The notes under the pieces were generated by a model. That model did no database searches. It worked only from the letters and a program-made list of their open reading frames with translations, and was not told the origin of the DNA. A stretch of DNA of 41,472 nt from Thiotrichaceae bacterium (GTDB lineage: Bacteria; Pseudomonadota; Gammaproteobacteria; Beggiatoales; Beggiatoaceae): the NCBI GenBank assembly GCA_011391085.1, contig JAABRD010000047.1, positions 1-41,472 on the forward strand. The letters are read 5' to 3'. Shown one piece after another: positions 8,393-17,106 of the stretch. A program made the position numbers and the translations under genes. Each line of letters begins with the position of its first letter. The first letter of the stretch is position 1.

Positions 8393-8794
8393 ATGGCAAC
8401 GCAACAACATAAGCGGCCTCTATCGCCGCACCTACAAATCTATCGCCCCCAATTGACTTCTTTTATGTCAATTACTCACCGTGCCACGGGGGTTTTTTTA
8501 TCACTCGGCACCCTGGTCCTGGTCTATTGGCTAATGGCCGCAGCCACAGGCCCTGTCGCCTATCAACAGGCCCAAACTCTACTGAGTTCGGGAATAGGCT
8601 TGTTATTACTGTTTGCATGGTCGTTCTCGCTATTCTACCATCTTTGCAACGGCATCCGCCACCTGTTTTGGGATGCGGGTTGCGGATTTGAGATAAAAAC
8701 TGTGTATTTTACAGGTTATCTCGTCTTGGCAACCACTCTGCTATTCACGGCATTGGCTTGGGCACTCGCTTTCACCGTGCATGGAGGTGTCTAA
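8393..8794 (+). CDS. sdhC: Succinate dehydrogenase cytochrome b556 subunit SdhC
   Basis: The 133-residue membrane protein carries RPLSPHLQIY near the N-terminus, SITHRATG at about 26-33 and FYHLCNGIRHLFWD at about 81-94. His83 matches the haem b ligand of E. coli SdhC. Three membrane helices are visible (about 32-50, 63-88, 105-128). With SdhD it anchors the complex, binds haem and forms the ubiquinone site. It is the first gene of sdhCDAB; its stop overlaps the sdhD start (TAATG). Confidence 0.95.
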   Translation: MATQQHKRPLSPHLQIYRPQLTSFMSITHRATGVFLSLGTLVLVYWLMAAATGPVAYQQAQTLLSSGIGLLLLFAWSFSLFYHLCNGIRHLFWDAGCGFEIKTVYFTGYLVLATTLLFTALAWALAFTVHGGV

Positions 8795-9174
8795 TGCAAT
8801 TACGTTCCCCATTAGCAAGAGTACGTGGCCTGGGCGCCGCCAGGGCCGGTACAGATGAGTTTATCACGCAACGTCTCACTGCCATTGCCCTCATTCCACT
8901 TCTGTTATGGTTTGTGGGTTCTATCATCCATTTAGCCAGGGCCGATTATGCCACGGTGATTGAATGGATTAAAACCCCTTGGGTAACAGTTGCCTTGATC
9001 TTGTTAATTCTGGTCCTCTTCCTTCATGCCCATTCGGGATTGCGAGAGGTTCTCCAAGATTACGTTCACCATGAAATTATCAAGACCATCGCTATGGTGG
9101 CCATGAAATTTTTCGTCATCACCATCACCGTTAGTTCCGTTTTAGCGGTGTTACGCATTGCCTTGGGAGGTTAA
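8794..9174 (+). CDS. sdhD: Succinate dehydrogenase membrane anchor SdhD
   Basis: The 126-residue protein has three membrane helices and the SdhD signature [15 protein letters not shown] at about 78-92, which includes the Asp-Tyr pair at the quinone site. The ATG at 8794 overlaps the sdhC stop in TAATG. The first 20 residues ([13 protein letters not shown]) match the typical cytoplasmic start of SdhD. An upstream ATG at 8758 lies inside sdhC and is less likely. Confidence 0.93.
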   Translation: MQLRSPLARVRGLGAARAGTDEFITQRLTAIALIPLLLWFVGSIIHLARADYATVIEWIKTPWVTVALILLILVLFLHAHSGLREVLQDYVHHEIIKTIAMVAMKFFVITITVSSVLAVLRIALGG

Positions 9175-9175
9175 C

Positions 9176-10969
9176 TTGACTACCACTGCTTACGAAGTTA
9201 TTGTTCATAAATACGATGTCATCATCATTGGCGCAGGCGGTGCAGGATTACGTGCTACTGTGGGCATGGCTGAAAAAGGCTTTGCCACCGCTTGTATTAC
9301 AAAAGTGTTTCCCACGCGCAGTCACACGGTTGCTGCGCAAGGAGGCATGAGTGCTTCGCTGGGGAATATGGGACCTGATAACTGGCGTTGGCACATGTAC
9401 GATACCATCAAAGGTTCCGATTGGCTGGGGGATCAGGACGCGATTGAGTATATGTGCCGAGAAGCGGTGCCTGCCGTCATTGAGTTGGAACATTACGGCG
9501 TTCCCTTCTCACGTACCGAGGCAGGTAAAATTTATCAACGTCCTTTCGGTGGAATGACCACCGAATTTGGAAAAGGAATTGCCCAACGTACTTGTGCCGT
9601 GGCAGACCGTACCGGTCATGCGATTCTCCATACGCTGTATCAACAATGTCTGAAACACAAGGCGGATTTTTTCATTGAATACTTCGCCTTGGATCTCATT
9701 ATGGATAACGAAGGCGTCTGTCGTGGTGTCATGGCACTCAACATTGCCAAAGGCACCTTGCACCGCTTCAGTGCCCAAATGGTGGTGTTAGCCACGGGCG
9801 GTTACGGACGCAGCTATTTTTCCTGTACTTCCGCCCATACTTGTACAGGTGACGGTAATGCCATGGTCCTGCGGGCGGGACTGCCTTTGCAAGATATGGA
9901 ATTTGTGCAATTCCATCCCACCGGCATTTATGGTTCCGGTTGTCTCATCACCGAAGGAGTCCGCGGCGAAGGTGGTTTCTTAACCAACAGTCGCGGCGAA
10001 CGGTTTATGGAACGGTATGCCCCTAATGCCAAGGACCTCGCTTCTCGGGATGTAGTCAGTCGTGCCATGACGGTAGAAATTCGGGAAGGACGTGGCGTGG
10101 GTGAACATCAAGACCATATTTTCCTGCATCTGGAACATTTAGGGGCAGACATTATTCTTGAACGTCTTCCAGGTATCGCAGAATCTGCGAAAATTTTTGC
10201 TGGTGTGGATGTGACCAAAGAACCGATTCCCGTTCTACCCACCGTTCACTACAACATGGGTGGAATTCCCACCAATCACTTTGCCGAAGTTGTCACCCTC
10301 AAAGACGGCAATCCCAATCGTGTCGTCCCTGGCCTAATGGCTATTGGTGAATGTGCCTGCGTCTCGGTGCATGGCGCCAACCGTTTAGGTTCCAACTCGC
10401 TTCTCGATATTGTCGTGTTTGGCCGGGCCGCCGCCATTCGCTGTTCGCAAATTCTGACGCGCAATGCGCCCCACCGTCCACTTCCCAAAAATGCCGGTGA
10501 GGAGGCGATTGCACGACTAGATAAACGGCGTTATGCAGGGGGCAATTTAAAAACGTCCGAAATTCGTCTAAACATGCAACGTGCCATGCAAAATCACGCC
10601 GCTGTATTTCGTACCGGTGATTCGCTTCAAGAAGGCGTTCAAAAAATTAATGACGTTTGGAAATCCTTTGGCAACGTGAATGTCACCGACCGTTCCCTCT
10701 TATGGAATTCGGATTTGCTGGAAACTTTAGAATTAGAAAATCTCTTAACTCAAGCCCTGGTCACCGTCACAGGTGCCTTCAATCGTACCGAAAGTCGTGG
10801 CGCCCATGCCCGCGAGGACTATCCGAAACGGGATGATGAGAATTGGTTGAAACACACCCTCACCTGGCTTTCTGAAACGGGACAAGTCACTATCGATTAT
10901 CGCCCGGTTCACATATACACACTGACTAACGACGTGGAACCTGTTCCACTACAGCCCCGCGTTTATTAA
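9176..10969 (+). CDS. sdhA: Succinate dehydrogenase flavoprotein subunit SdhA
   Basis: The 597-residue flavoprotein has the FAD Rossmann motif [11 protein letters not shown] at about 17-27, [10 protein letters not shown] with His50 as the covalent FAD site, [15 protein letters not shown] and [11 protein letters not shown], and the C-terminal [17 protein letters not shown] substrate-domain signature. I place the start at the TTG at 9176 because GGGAGG lies about 5 bases before it and this gives a normal N-terminus. An ATG at 9158 would overlap sdhD and put the ribosome site inside the gene. It oxidises succinate to fumarate on the cytoplasmic face. Confidence 0.95.
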   Translation: MTTTAYEVIVHKYDVIIIGAGGAGLRATVGMAEKGFATACITKVFPTRSHTVAAQGGMSASLGNMGPDNWRWHMYDTIKGSDWLGDQDAIEYMCREAVPAVIELEHYGVPFSRTEAGKIYQRPFGGMTTEFGKGIAQRTCAVADRTGHAILHTLYQQCLKHKADFFIEYFALDLIMDNEGVCRGVMALNIAKGTLHRFSAQMVVLATGGYGRSYFSCTSAHTCTGDGNAMVLRAGLPLQDMEFVQFHPTGIYGSGCLITEGVRGEGGFLTNSRGERFMERYAPNAKDLASRDVVSRAMTVEIREGRGVGEHQDHIFLHLEHLGADIILERLPGIAESAKIFAGVDVTKEPIPVLPTVHYNMGGIPTNHFAEVVTLKDGNPNRVVPGLMAIGECACVSVHGANRLGSNSLLDIVVFGRAAAIRCSQILTRNAPHRPLPKNAGEEAIARLDKRRYAGGNLKTSEIRLNMQRAMQNHAAVFRTGDSLQEGVQKINDVWKSFGNVNVTDRSLLWNSDLLETLELENLLTQALVTVTGAFNRTESRGAHAREDYPKRDDENWLKHTLTWLSETGQVTIDYRPVHIYTLTNDVEPVPLQPRVY

Positions 10970-10992
10970 ACTCATTTTACGCAACTGCATGA

Positions 10993-11030
10993 CAGAAACT
11001 AAGTTTGCTTTCCGAAGCTTAGTTTCTTAG
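10993..11030. repeat. Hairpin between sdhA and sdhB
   Basis: AGAAACTAAG and CTTAGTTTCTT pair across a 13-nt loop in the unusually long 92-bp gap between sdhA and sdhB. There is no T-tract, so it more likely tunes mRNA processing than stops transcription. Confidence 0.55.
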
Positions 11031-11061
11031 CATCGCTTGCCACCTGCAACGAGGTAAAAAA

Positions 11062-11841
11062 ATGGCCGAATTCCGTCTTCCAGCACACTCTGCCGTGAAA
11101 AAGGGCAAACTTGTCAACCGGGTAGAGAATGCCAAACATGTTAAGAAGTTCCTCATTTACCGCTGGGATCCTCAAGAGGGGGGGAATCCGCGACTAGATA
11201 CTTATGAAGTCGATTTAGACAAGTGCGGTCCTATGGTACTCGACGCCCTTCTCAAAATCAAAAATGAGATAGACCCCACTCTCACCTTTCGTCGTTCCTG
11301 TCGCGAAGGTATTTGCGGTTCATGTGCCATGAATATCGACGGCACGAATACATTAGCGTGTACCAAACCAATTGAAAACATCAAAGGTGATGTCAAAGTT
11401 TTCCCACTTCCGCATACCGAAGTGGTCAAGGACCTCATTCCGGACCTCACCTATTTTTATGCCCAATATGCTTCTATCAAACCTTGGATAGAACTGCATA
11501 CCGCGATTCCACCTGACCATGAAATGTTGCAGTCCAAGGAGGACCGCGCCAAACTGGATGGTCTGTATGAATGTATCTTATGCGCCAGTTGTTCCACCAG
11601 CTGCCCAAGTTACTGGTGGAATGGTGACCGCTACTTAGGCCCTGCCATTCTTCTGCAAGCCTATCGTTGGATCATAGACAGCCGCGACGAGGCCACTGGA
11701 GAACGGTTAGATAACTTGGAAGACCCGTTCCGAGTGTTTCGGTGTCATACCATTATGAACTGCACTAACACTTGTCCCAAAGGGTTGAATCCAGGGAAGG
11801 CCATTGCGGAAATTAAGAAGATGTTGGTACAAAGGCGTTAG
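11062..11841 (+). CDS. sdhB: Succinate dehydrogenase iron-sulfur subunit SdhB
   Basis: All cluster ligands are present in the 259-residue protein: [12 protein letters not shown] with Cys80, 85, 88 and Cys100 for [2Fe-2S]; [12 protein letters not shown] at 171-182 and [17 protein letters not shown] at 228-244 for [4Fe-4S] and [3Fe-4S]. It passes electrons from SdhA flavin to quinone in SdhC/D. A GAGGTAAA ribosome site precedes the ATG. The N-terminus is about 20 residues longer than in E. coli SdhB, as in many SdhB proteins. Confidence 0.96.
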   Translation: MAEFRLPAHSAVKKGKLVNRVENAKHVKKFLIYRWDPQEGGNPRLDTYEVDLDKCGPMVLDALLKIKNEIDPTLTFRRSCREGICGSCAMNIDGTNTLACTKPIENIKGDVKVFPLPHTEVVKDLIPDLTYFYAQYASIKPWIELHTAIPPDHEMLQSKEDRAKLDGLYECILCASCSTSCPSYWWNGDRYLGPAILLQAYRWIIDSRDEATGERLDNLEDPFRVFRCHTIMNCTNTCPKGLNPGKAIAEIKKMLVQRR

Positions 11842-12245
11842 CCGGTGTGGTGGACGCGGGACTAGAGGCTTCAGCCGCAATGTAAGGGATAACTCCCCCG
11901 AAATTAACCGACAGGTGGACTAGAGGCTTTAGCCGCAATGCCATTAAGTTAAGGAAAATACCGCTGGAGTGGAGGCTTTAGCCGGCCGGCCGTAGGCATC
12001 ACCCCCCTCTAAAATTGCGGGTCGCCTACCGCCGGCCGGCTAAAGCCTCCACTCCACCATACCTTAACTTAATGGCATTGAGGCTTCAGCCGGTGGGCGT
12101 GGAACAGAATTGAAATCACAGTGCCCCCTTCCGGCTAAAGCCTCTAGTCCACCACGACTTTAATTTTGTCGCCACCTCAACTCCTTAACTTAAATGGCAT
12201 TGCGGCTAAGGTCTCTAGTCCCGCACTTCTCCCGCACTTCTGCTT
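11842..12245. repeat. Repeat-filled intergenic region with nested hairpin elements
   Basis: No gene was seen. The main element runs from AATGCCATTAAGTTAAGG (11937-11954) to its inverse CCTTAACTTAATGGCATT (12062-12079). It encloses a second inverted pair built on GGAGTGGAGGCTTTAGCCGG and GCCGGCCGGC. Further AGAGGCTTTAGCCG arms lie on each side. The same outer ends frame 22871-22996, and one half is present at 28910-28922. Confidence 0.8.
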
Positions 12246-12752
12246 CTATTTAAGCACAAACCCCCCCACATTCGCATTAAATTCAATGAACTGAATTTGT
12301 CCCGGCACTAAAGTTACCTTCTCCTCCCGCACATAATTGAAACTGTCGGCTTTGACGCTATCCTTCAACTGCATCAATAGCTGATGAGGACCGCTGGGTA
12401 CCTTGAATTGTTTATAGACATCCACTCGGCCATCTCCTGACAAGCCCGCCGGTAACAACGTTTTCTCAAAGAGAACCTGGTTGTCTGCCACAATTCGCAC
12501 TTCAATCGGGGAACGTCCCCGCGGGCATTCCATAGGGGCCCGCATATTGGGAGGAAGTTTTGCTAACTCCTCCACAGTGCGTTTCCGACACTCGCCTTTC
12601 AGTTGTCCAGAATGGGTTAATGCCAAAGTGATCATCGCCTGATTGGGTTCCAACAGACGATATGACACGCCTGAAGACAGGTAGCCAATTAGTGCAATCC
12701 AGATCAAATAATTCAAGACTTGTAATCCATAACGCCATCCGTTGTTAACCAT
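12246..12752 (-). CDS. Membrane-anchored partner of the cytochrome b/MvhD fusion (unknown family)
   Basis: The 168-residue protein has one N-terminal membrane helix at about 13-30 and then an exported beta-rich domain. Two Cys in 'GECRKRT...MECPRG' (about residues 55 and 76) could form a disulfide. I do not recognise a family. Its ATG lies inside the 3' end of the upstream gene (8-bp overlap), so the two are translationally coupled and its product very likely works with that redox protein, for example as an assembly or anchoring subunit. No haem-binding CxxCH is present. Confidence 0.6.
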   Translation of the reverse strand: MVNNGWRYGLQVLNYLIWIALIGYLSSGVSYRLLEPNQAMITLALTHSGQLKGECRKRTVEELAKLPPNMRAPMECPRGRSPIEVRIVADNQVLFEKTLLPAGLSGDGRVDVYKQFKVPSGPHQLLMQLKDSVKADSFNYVREEKVTLVPGQIQFIEFNANVGGFVLK

Positions 12753-14376
12753 GATTCACTTCCTCCTGCTTGCTGAGATGTTCCGAAGACGGTTGACGAA
12801 TTTTTTGCAAACGTTCACGAAAGGCCGCAATCTCGCGTAAAAATGCCTCCTTATCCGTTTCGGCGGCCCCAAAAACGTGTACTCGATCACGTTCCACCCT
12901 GGCATGAAGATGGGGCACCCGTTCGCCATGCAGACGTTGCGCCATCCAACGGTTGCCAAACCGATAGAAGCAATCTCCCGACCGGCACCCTGAGACGAAT
13001 ACCCCGTCGGCCCCCTTTTTCAGCGCATATTCAACGAACGCAGGAGGCAACATGCCAGTGCAAACTAGCCGAATGGAACCGACGCCGGGGTCGTTGAGGT
13101 CTGATACATCTACGCCATGACTGCAACTAAAAACCAACATTTTAACGGGTCCCGTGATAGAAGCTAACGCTTTATCAGTGGCGGTTCGCACTTCATGCAC
13201 GGGGTATTCTGGCATATCCACTCCTGTCGTCAAATGCACTTCACTGCGCCGAAAGGGATTGGAATAAGGGCAGGAACCGACACAAATTCCGCATCCAATA
13301 CATAAATGTGGTACGACGACGGCTTCCCGCTTCCAACGTGGGGAACCGTCGGTACGGGCTTGCATAGAAATTGCGTCAAAAGGACAATCATCAAAACATT
13401 GTCCACAACCATTGCAATGAGACAATTGAACAATGGCCGAAGCTGGTATGCGTTTCGGTGGCAACCACGGTACTATCATCAATAGTAACGTCAAACCGAT
13501 CATCAGAAACCACGTCGTAAGCGGCGCCCAGTAGTCTAGCAAAGGAAACCCTGCGAGGTAAAACCAGTCGAGATTCAATACCATCGGTGCCTTGGTCAAA
13601 TCTGCTTGTGGATGACTGACGGCAGGATACACCAGGGAGAGAACCAAGAGTGCTAAGAAGCAACCAATGGCCAGACCGCGAGGGACGACAATTTCGACCT
13701 TGGTTAAGCGTTTGACATGAATCCACAGAGCAAAAATCAGCATGACGGGCAATCCTAACAAGTGCAAGAACGCCAATAAGGTGAAGAATCGGTCACTGAG
13801 ATTCTCTGGCAAAAAGTTGCGAGTCATGGCACTGGAAAAGATGGTCAGCGCATCCATCAATTGAGAAGAGGAAATTGCGATGTATTGTGCCAATTGGTCC
13901 CATACCAGCCAATAACCTGAGATGCCCAATAAGATGACAATCCACAATGTCGGCACTCCAGTTATCCAAGAAAACCAACGGGTGGCACGGTAGCGGTCTA
14001 GCGAAAATTCGCGGAGGATATGCAGGAGTACGGTGGCAATAGCGGCATCTGACGCATATCGGTGCAGACTACGCATGACGCCACCCAAATACCATTGTTC
14101 ATGAGTTAAAAATTCCACCGAGTGATAGGCACCGAGAATACTGGTGTTGAAGAAAACAAATAGGTACAATCCCGACACCAGCACGACCCAAAAGAGGAAA
14201 ATGGCTAGGGAACCGAGATGGTAAAGTGGATTCCAGTGCGTTCCAAACGCGAGGTTGAACCATTTATCGAGATATAGATAAGCATGGTTAATAGGTTTAT
14301 GTAACAATTTCAAAAGATGGTCTCCTACGGTATTTTGATAAGTATCAGAAGCTAACAGTTGATGTTGATATTGCAC
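12745..14376 (-). CDS. Cytochrome b6-like / 2x[4Fe-4S] ferredoxin / MvhD fusion protein
   Basis: The 543-residue protein joins three redox modules. Residues about 45-305 form a cytochrome b N-terminal-type membrane domain with two His pairs, H105/H119 and H205/H220; the 14- and 15-residue spacing fits cytochrome b6. Residues 321-331 and 359-369 are two CxxCxxCxxxC [4Fe-4S] motifs. Residues about 412-500 resemble MvhD/FlpD, the [2Fe-2S] subunit linking hydrogenase or formate dehydrogenase to heterodisulfide reductase, with Cys418, 439, 464 and 469. It probably moves electrons between the quinone pool and a soluble Hdr-like or other partner; no hdr gene is in the window. It is the first gene of a two-gene operon and has an FNR-type box 171 bp upstream. 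Confidence 0.8.
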   Translation of the reverse strand: MQYQHQLLASDTYQNTVGDHLLKLLHKPINHAYLYLDKWFNLAFGTHWNPLYHLGSLAIFLFWVVLVSGLYLFVFFNTSILGAYHSVEFLTHEQWYLGGVMRSLHRYASDAAIATVLLHILREFSLDRYRATRWFSWITGVPTLWIVILLGISGYWLVWDQLAQYIAISSSQLMDALTIFSSAMTRNFLPENLSDRFFTLLAFLHLLGLPVMLIFALWIHVKRLTKVEIVVPRGLAIGCFLALLVLSLVYPAVSHPQADLTKAPMVLNLDWFYLAGFPLLDYWAPLTTWFLMIGLTLLLMIVPWLPPKRIPASAIVQLSHCNGCGQCFDDCPFDAISMQARTDGSPRWKREAVVVPHLCIGCGICVGSCPYSNPFRRSEVHLTTGVDMPEYPVHEVRTATDKALASITGPVKMLVFSCSHGVDVSDLNDPGVGSIRLVCTGMLPPAFVEYALKKGADGVFVSGCRSGDCFYRFGNRWMAQRLHGERVPHLHARVERDRVHVFGAAETDKEAFLREIAAFRERLQKIRQPSSEHLSKQEEVNHG

Positions 14377-14701
14377 AGCGGAAGCAGTGAGTGTTAATTT
14401 GGGAAAACAATTGAATCAAACGAGAAGTTATCGCCAATCAGGTTCACATCCCAATCTGGAGAATGTTTCTCACCCATGGCAATCCCACTTATTTTGGGCA
14501 ACTCGTCTGAATTTCAAGAGTATGATTACTATTTCACTTAGCTACCTTGATACAGATCAAAAGGATTTATCAAAATAATGTCGGAGTAGAGGCGTTAGTT
14601 GGAATGCCATTCAATTGAGGAATGAAGGCAAGGCATTGCAGAAATTCATATTACCTGCGACAGGTTAAAAGAATTTTGAGGGAAAGGTAAGTTAACTGCC
14701 A
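14377..14701. promoter_or_regulatory. Upstream region of the cytochrome b/MvhD operon
   Basis: No convincing gene lies here. A plus-strand open frame at 14387-14578 has low-complexity sequence and no ribosome site. The region should hold the promoter of the minus-strand operon and includes the FNR-type box at 14547-14560. From about 14580 a partial AGAGGC / AATGCCATT repeat begins. Confidence 0.5.
14547..14560 (-). promoter_or_regulatory. Perfect FNR/ANR-type box
   Basis: The sequence TTGATACAGATCAA matches the FNR consensus TTGAT-N4-ATCAA at all ten specified positions. It lies 171 bp upstream of the ATG of the cytochrome b/MvhD fusion. A second 9-of-10 match, TTGAT-AAGT-ATCAG, lies at 14335-14348 inside the start of that gene. 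Low-oxygen control of the operon is inferred. Confidence 0.6.
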
Positions 14702-14914
14702 ATGATTGAATATTTGCTTACCTTCGCCCGTTCCGCCCGACAGGATTTAGAAAAATTGGATGCCGAAGTGGTGAATCGAGTGTTTCCCAAAATTGAGGCA
14801 TTGGTCCATCAGCCACGCCCGCCTGGTTGCCCAAAGTTGCGCGGTTGGAAAGTTCTGTAGCGCCTCCGAGTGGGCGATTATCGCGTGGTTTATTCCATTG
14901 ATAGAGGTAGCTAG
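14702..14914 (+). pseudogene. RelE/ParE-family toxin remnant with in-frame TAG
   Basis: The frame reads MIEYLLTFARSARQDLEKLD..., typical of a RelE/ParE toxin start, up to LRGWKVL, then TAG (14858-14860), then RLRVGDYRVVYSID. In intact relatives the stop position is usually a Trp in 'LWRLRVGDYR', so TGG to TAG is the simplest event. The frame ends at 14912-14914 and a GTAGGGTGGGCAA repeat follows, so the C-terminal catalytic part is also lost. No antitoxin gene was found next to it. Confidence 0.75.
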
Positions 14915-14923
14915 AGTAGCTAG

Positions 14924-15004
14924 AGTAGGGTGGGCAACCGCTTTATCGTTGCCCACCATTTTCGAGTGAATGGGTGGGCAAATCAACACTTGGCCCACCC
15001 TACA
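14924..15004. repeat. GTAGGGTGGGCAA...TTGGCCCACCCTAC element
   Basis: GTAGGGTGGGCAA at about 14925 and its inverse at the right end near 15003 frame a short element with an inner GTGGGCAA palindrome. It follows directly on the RelE remnant. Related GTAGGGTGGAT...ATCCACCCTAC hairpins lie at 17331-17364 and 22888-22964. Confidence 0.65.
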
Positions 15005-15019
15005 CGGGCTTGTTTCACC

Positions 15020-15207
15020 CTATCTTGACAGTTGGTCACTGCTATCCTGAGGTGGATTAGCTAATGGTGCGACGACCTCTGCGAATTGAGGATAAAGTTC
15101 TCGTTGCCGTTATAGTACCTCATTAGCTGTTGAGGATTATGTTCACATTGCGCCGAAATTTCGCACCGGGCAATTCTGATTCTCTCTAAAACGGGGTCTT
15201 TCTTCAT
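15020..15207 (-). pseudogene. Frameshifted partner gene of a PIN toxin (probable antitoxin)
   Basis: The frame starts MKKDPVLERIRIARCEISAQ, a start common in small proteins encoded after PIN-domain genes, and runs to LMRYYNG. The continuation RELYPQFAEVVAPLANPP is open one frame away, so a single-base deletion or equivalent lies near 15095-15105. The stop of the shifted frame is at 15020-15022. Its start overlaps the 3' end of the PIN frame, the usual arrangement for this pair. Identification is from memory of such pairs, so moderate. Confidence 0.55.
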
Positions 15208-15700
15208 GACATTTCTCCAAGTAGTTCAAGGGGGTAATTAACGTTGGCAGATATAAGCCCAATAAGTTATTAATCCGTTTAATATGTGCGAATTTATTGG
15301 CATTAGCCAGATTTTGGCAGTTCCAGGTGAGTAAGAAATCGCACTTATGATAGGAGGCAATGGCCAAATGTAAGGCATCTCCTAACGGATTTTGAGGCAT
15401 GAGTTTATGTTGAAGATAAACTTCGACAATGTCGAAAATAGGTTATTCCAATGGTAGTAGAGGAATTTGACTGGCTAGGGCTAACGTCTCTGCTTGGATA
15501 GGATAATGGCCGCAACGGAGTTCGTCAAGCACAGCATCACTGGTGAAAATGTCGTAATGTGGGCGGCATTCTTCCCACCACTGACGAGTCCACTGACGAC
15601 GGGCAATCATGTCCGGATCAGGGAAGTACCGCGGATTTGGGGGATAAGCGGATTGATAGTCGTATACCTCCAAATTGGTACGCTTCTCTCTGGAGTGCAA
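15143..15700 (-). pseudogene. PIN-domain toxin gene broken by an in-frame TAA and a 5' repeat insertion
   Basis: The minus-strand frame reads DMIARRQWTRQWWEECRPHYDIFTSDAVLDELRCGHYP...IPLLPLE, then TAA (15443-15445), and goes on in the same frame as PIFDIVEVYLQHKLMPQNPLGDALHLAIASYHKCDFLLTWN. The DALHLA and FLLTWN motifs are the acidic PIN core and its following strand. One point mutation thus splits it. The normal N-terminal strand (of the type VYIETSIPS) is garbled and the apparent start codon lies in the repeat at 15690-15778, so the 5' end is lost too. The gene is probably dead. Confidence 0.75.
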
Positions 15701-15778
15701 TAAGAATTATTGCACCCCCTGCGCCCGCTATGCTACGGCGCGAAGCGCAATAGCGTAATAATTCTTATTGCGCTCCAG
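15690..15778. repeat. CTGGAGYGCAATAAGAATTATTGC inverted-repeat element
   Basis: CTGGAGTGCAATAAGAATTA and TAATTCTTATTGCGCTCCAG face each other, about 89 bp end to end. Shorter relatives lie at 25937-25969 and 29957-29989. Here it caps the broken 5' end of the PIN gene. Confidence 0.75.
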
Positions 15779-15857
15779 CGGAAGATAATATTTGCCACAG
15801 CGATGAATATTTTGGGGCTAATTTTCTAATCTTTTGTTCTATAAACATACAGATAAT

Positions 15858-15942
15858 AAGTTGGAGTCCAAAACCTGTTTTGGACTCCGACAGGTTGGTA
15901 TGAGAAATAAGCTGGAGTCCAAAACAGGTTTTGGACTCCAAT
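15858..15942. repeat. Two GGAGTCCAAAAC hairpins
   Basis: GGAGTCCAAAACCTGTTTTGGACTCC-type palindromes occur twice, near 15861-15889 and 15912-15941. They sit downstream of the minus-strand gene at 15954 and could act as a hairpin barrier. No T-tract follows. Confidence 0.6.
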
Positions 15943-15953
15943 GGCGTTCTCCC

Positions 15954-16562
15954 TTAATCCATTTCACTGCGCCGTGTCACTACAAATTCCCCATACTCAT
16001 CCCCAATCTCAATGCCTTTCGTCTGTTGACATTGAAAGGTTTTGAGTCCGTCTGGGTAAGGTTGATCCCCATAAACCAAATCCATAAAGGCAGCACTGAC
16101 GCCGCGGATCATGTAGGCACAAGGTTGTTCCGCTTTTCCATAGTGAATCACATCACTTTCATAATAGTCATACGCCCGTATCACCATTTTCTCCTTGGGA
16201 ATCAGTTCCACAATCTCTGATTTTGCCCAGCCCCACGCGGTAACGACGGCAAAGGCACCATGTAAAATGTCCTCTGGTTCCTTCTCGTTGATGGGGCCTA
16301 CAATGGTTTCCCATTCAGGACAATGAATGATACCATATCCTGTGTGATAGCCACATTCATGGGCGGCATTGACTAATAAGGCTTCGGCAGCTTCTCGTAG
16401 GTCCTCTGCAACGTTGTTGACCAGGCGACGGGCGAATCCGTTCCAAAAATCGGTAGGCAGTTGTTGAATGAAGACGTTAAAGGCAGGAATAATGCCATCG
16501 GTGTTGCCCTTCACATGAATTTGAGACATTTGGGCAATGATTTGTTGTCTGTCTATGGCCAT
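15954..16562 (-). CDS. V4R-like small-molecule-binding protein (tentative)
   Basis: This 202-residue soluble protein has no signal or membrane segment. Its C-terminal half (FQCQQTKGIEIGDEYGEFVV) resembles the end of V4R domains (4-vinyl reductase, BchJ, XylR sensor), where Cys and a GD...F pattern close the fold. The middle has HECGYHTGYGIIHCPEW and HGAFAVVTAWGWAKSEI. The ATG at 16562 is chosen because AGAGG lies 9 bases before it; the frame is open further upstream. It lies 19 bp after the 16582-17106 gene on the same strand, which ends with a similar GDE..F motif. The family assignment is weak. Confidence 0.45.
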   Translation of the reverse strand: MAIDRQQIIAQMSQIHVKGNTDGIIPAFNVFIQQLPTDFWNGFARRLVNNVAEDLREAAEALLVNAAHECGYHTGYGIIHCPEWETIVGPINEKEPEDILHGAFAVVTAWGWAKSEIVELIPKEKMVIRAYDYYESDVIHYGKAEQPCAYMIRGVSAAFMDLVYGDQPYPDGLKTFQCQQTKGIEIGDEYGEFVVTRRSEMD

Positions 16563-16581
16563 GATAAGGTTTCCTCTCAAA

Positions 16582-17106
16582 TTATTTCAAAGTGGCTTTG
16601 AACACGGATTTTTCGTCACCGCTGACCAACGATTTCAGTTCCCTGACCGCATAACTTCTAGGTGGTCGGTGATTGACTAAAGCGGCCACGGCGGTGACAA
16701 AACCTGCGGTAATGAAGTTGATTGGTTGTTGTTTCACACCCCATTTGACTAGCCAACCTTGGTCAACATGGGATGAGGGCATGTCGGCCCGGACGGTGTA
16801 TTTTCCAACCTCCAGAAAGTGGAGTTTCCCCATTCCCACGGTTTGCCAATATTGTTCGGCAATATCGATTTGGTCGGCAATGGTGGTGTGGTGATGTTTG
16901 GTAAAATAATCTGTCAACACGTCATAGAAAGTGTCTTCTGCCGTTTCTTTCAGTAATCGTTCGCCCTCAAAATGTACGGCATCGTCTGCCAATTGGGTGT
17001 AGAGAGATACGAAATGGTGACAATGTAACACGGTACAAAAGTCGTTTAAGTAATGACGACAAGTCTGCGGGTCAAAACGGTAATTGACTTGGAAAGGTAT
17101 TGTCAT
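16582..17106 (-). CDS. V4R-like small protein, first of a pair (tentative)
   Basis: The 174-residue soluble protein begins with a 'CRHYLNDFCTVLHCHHF' segment rich in Cys and His and ends with SYAVRELKSLVSGDEKSVF, a pattern again like the V4R C-terminus and like the end of the downstream gene product. A central 'DQIDIAEQYWQTVGMGKL' stretch is distinctive. With its neighbour it forms a two-gene operon of related proteins. Possible roles include sensing or binding a small hydrophobic ligand or metal; this is inference from the domain family. No DNA-binding domain is seen. Confidence 0.45.
   Translation of the reverse strand: MTIPFQVNYRFDPQTCRHYLNDFCTVLHCHHFVSLYTQLADDAVHFEGERLLKETAEDTFYDVLTDYFTKHHHTTIADQIDIAEQYWQTVGMGKLHFLEVGKYTVRADMPSSHVDQGWLVKWGVKQQPINFITAGFVTAVAALVNHRPPRSYAVRELKSLVSGDEKSVFKATLK

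Noticed and set aside
9158-9176. ATG at 9158 as sdhA start
   Set aside because: It overlaps sdhD and places the GGGAGG ribosome site within the gene; TTG at 9176 has correct spacing and a normal N-terminus.
14387-14578. Plus-strand 63-codon open frame
   Set aside because: No ribosome site or recognisable sequence; the region is better explained as the upstream region of the divergent redox operon.
14858-15445. Stop-codon reassignment in this organism
   Set aside because: TAG and TAA end intact genes throughout the window, so local nonsense mutation in toxin genes is the simpler reading.
15834-16220. Plus-strand 128-codon open frame
   Set aside because: It begins in a repeat and is antisense to the V4R-like gene; its sequence is that of a shadow frame.
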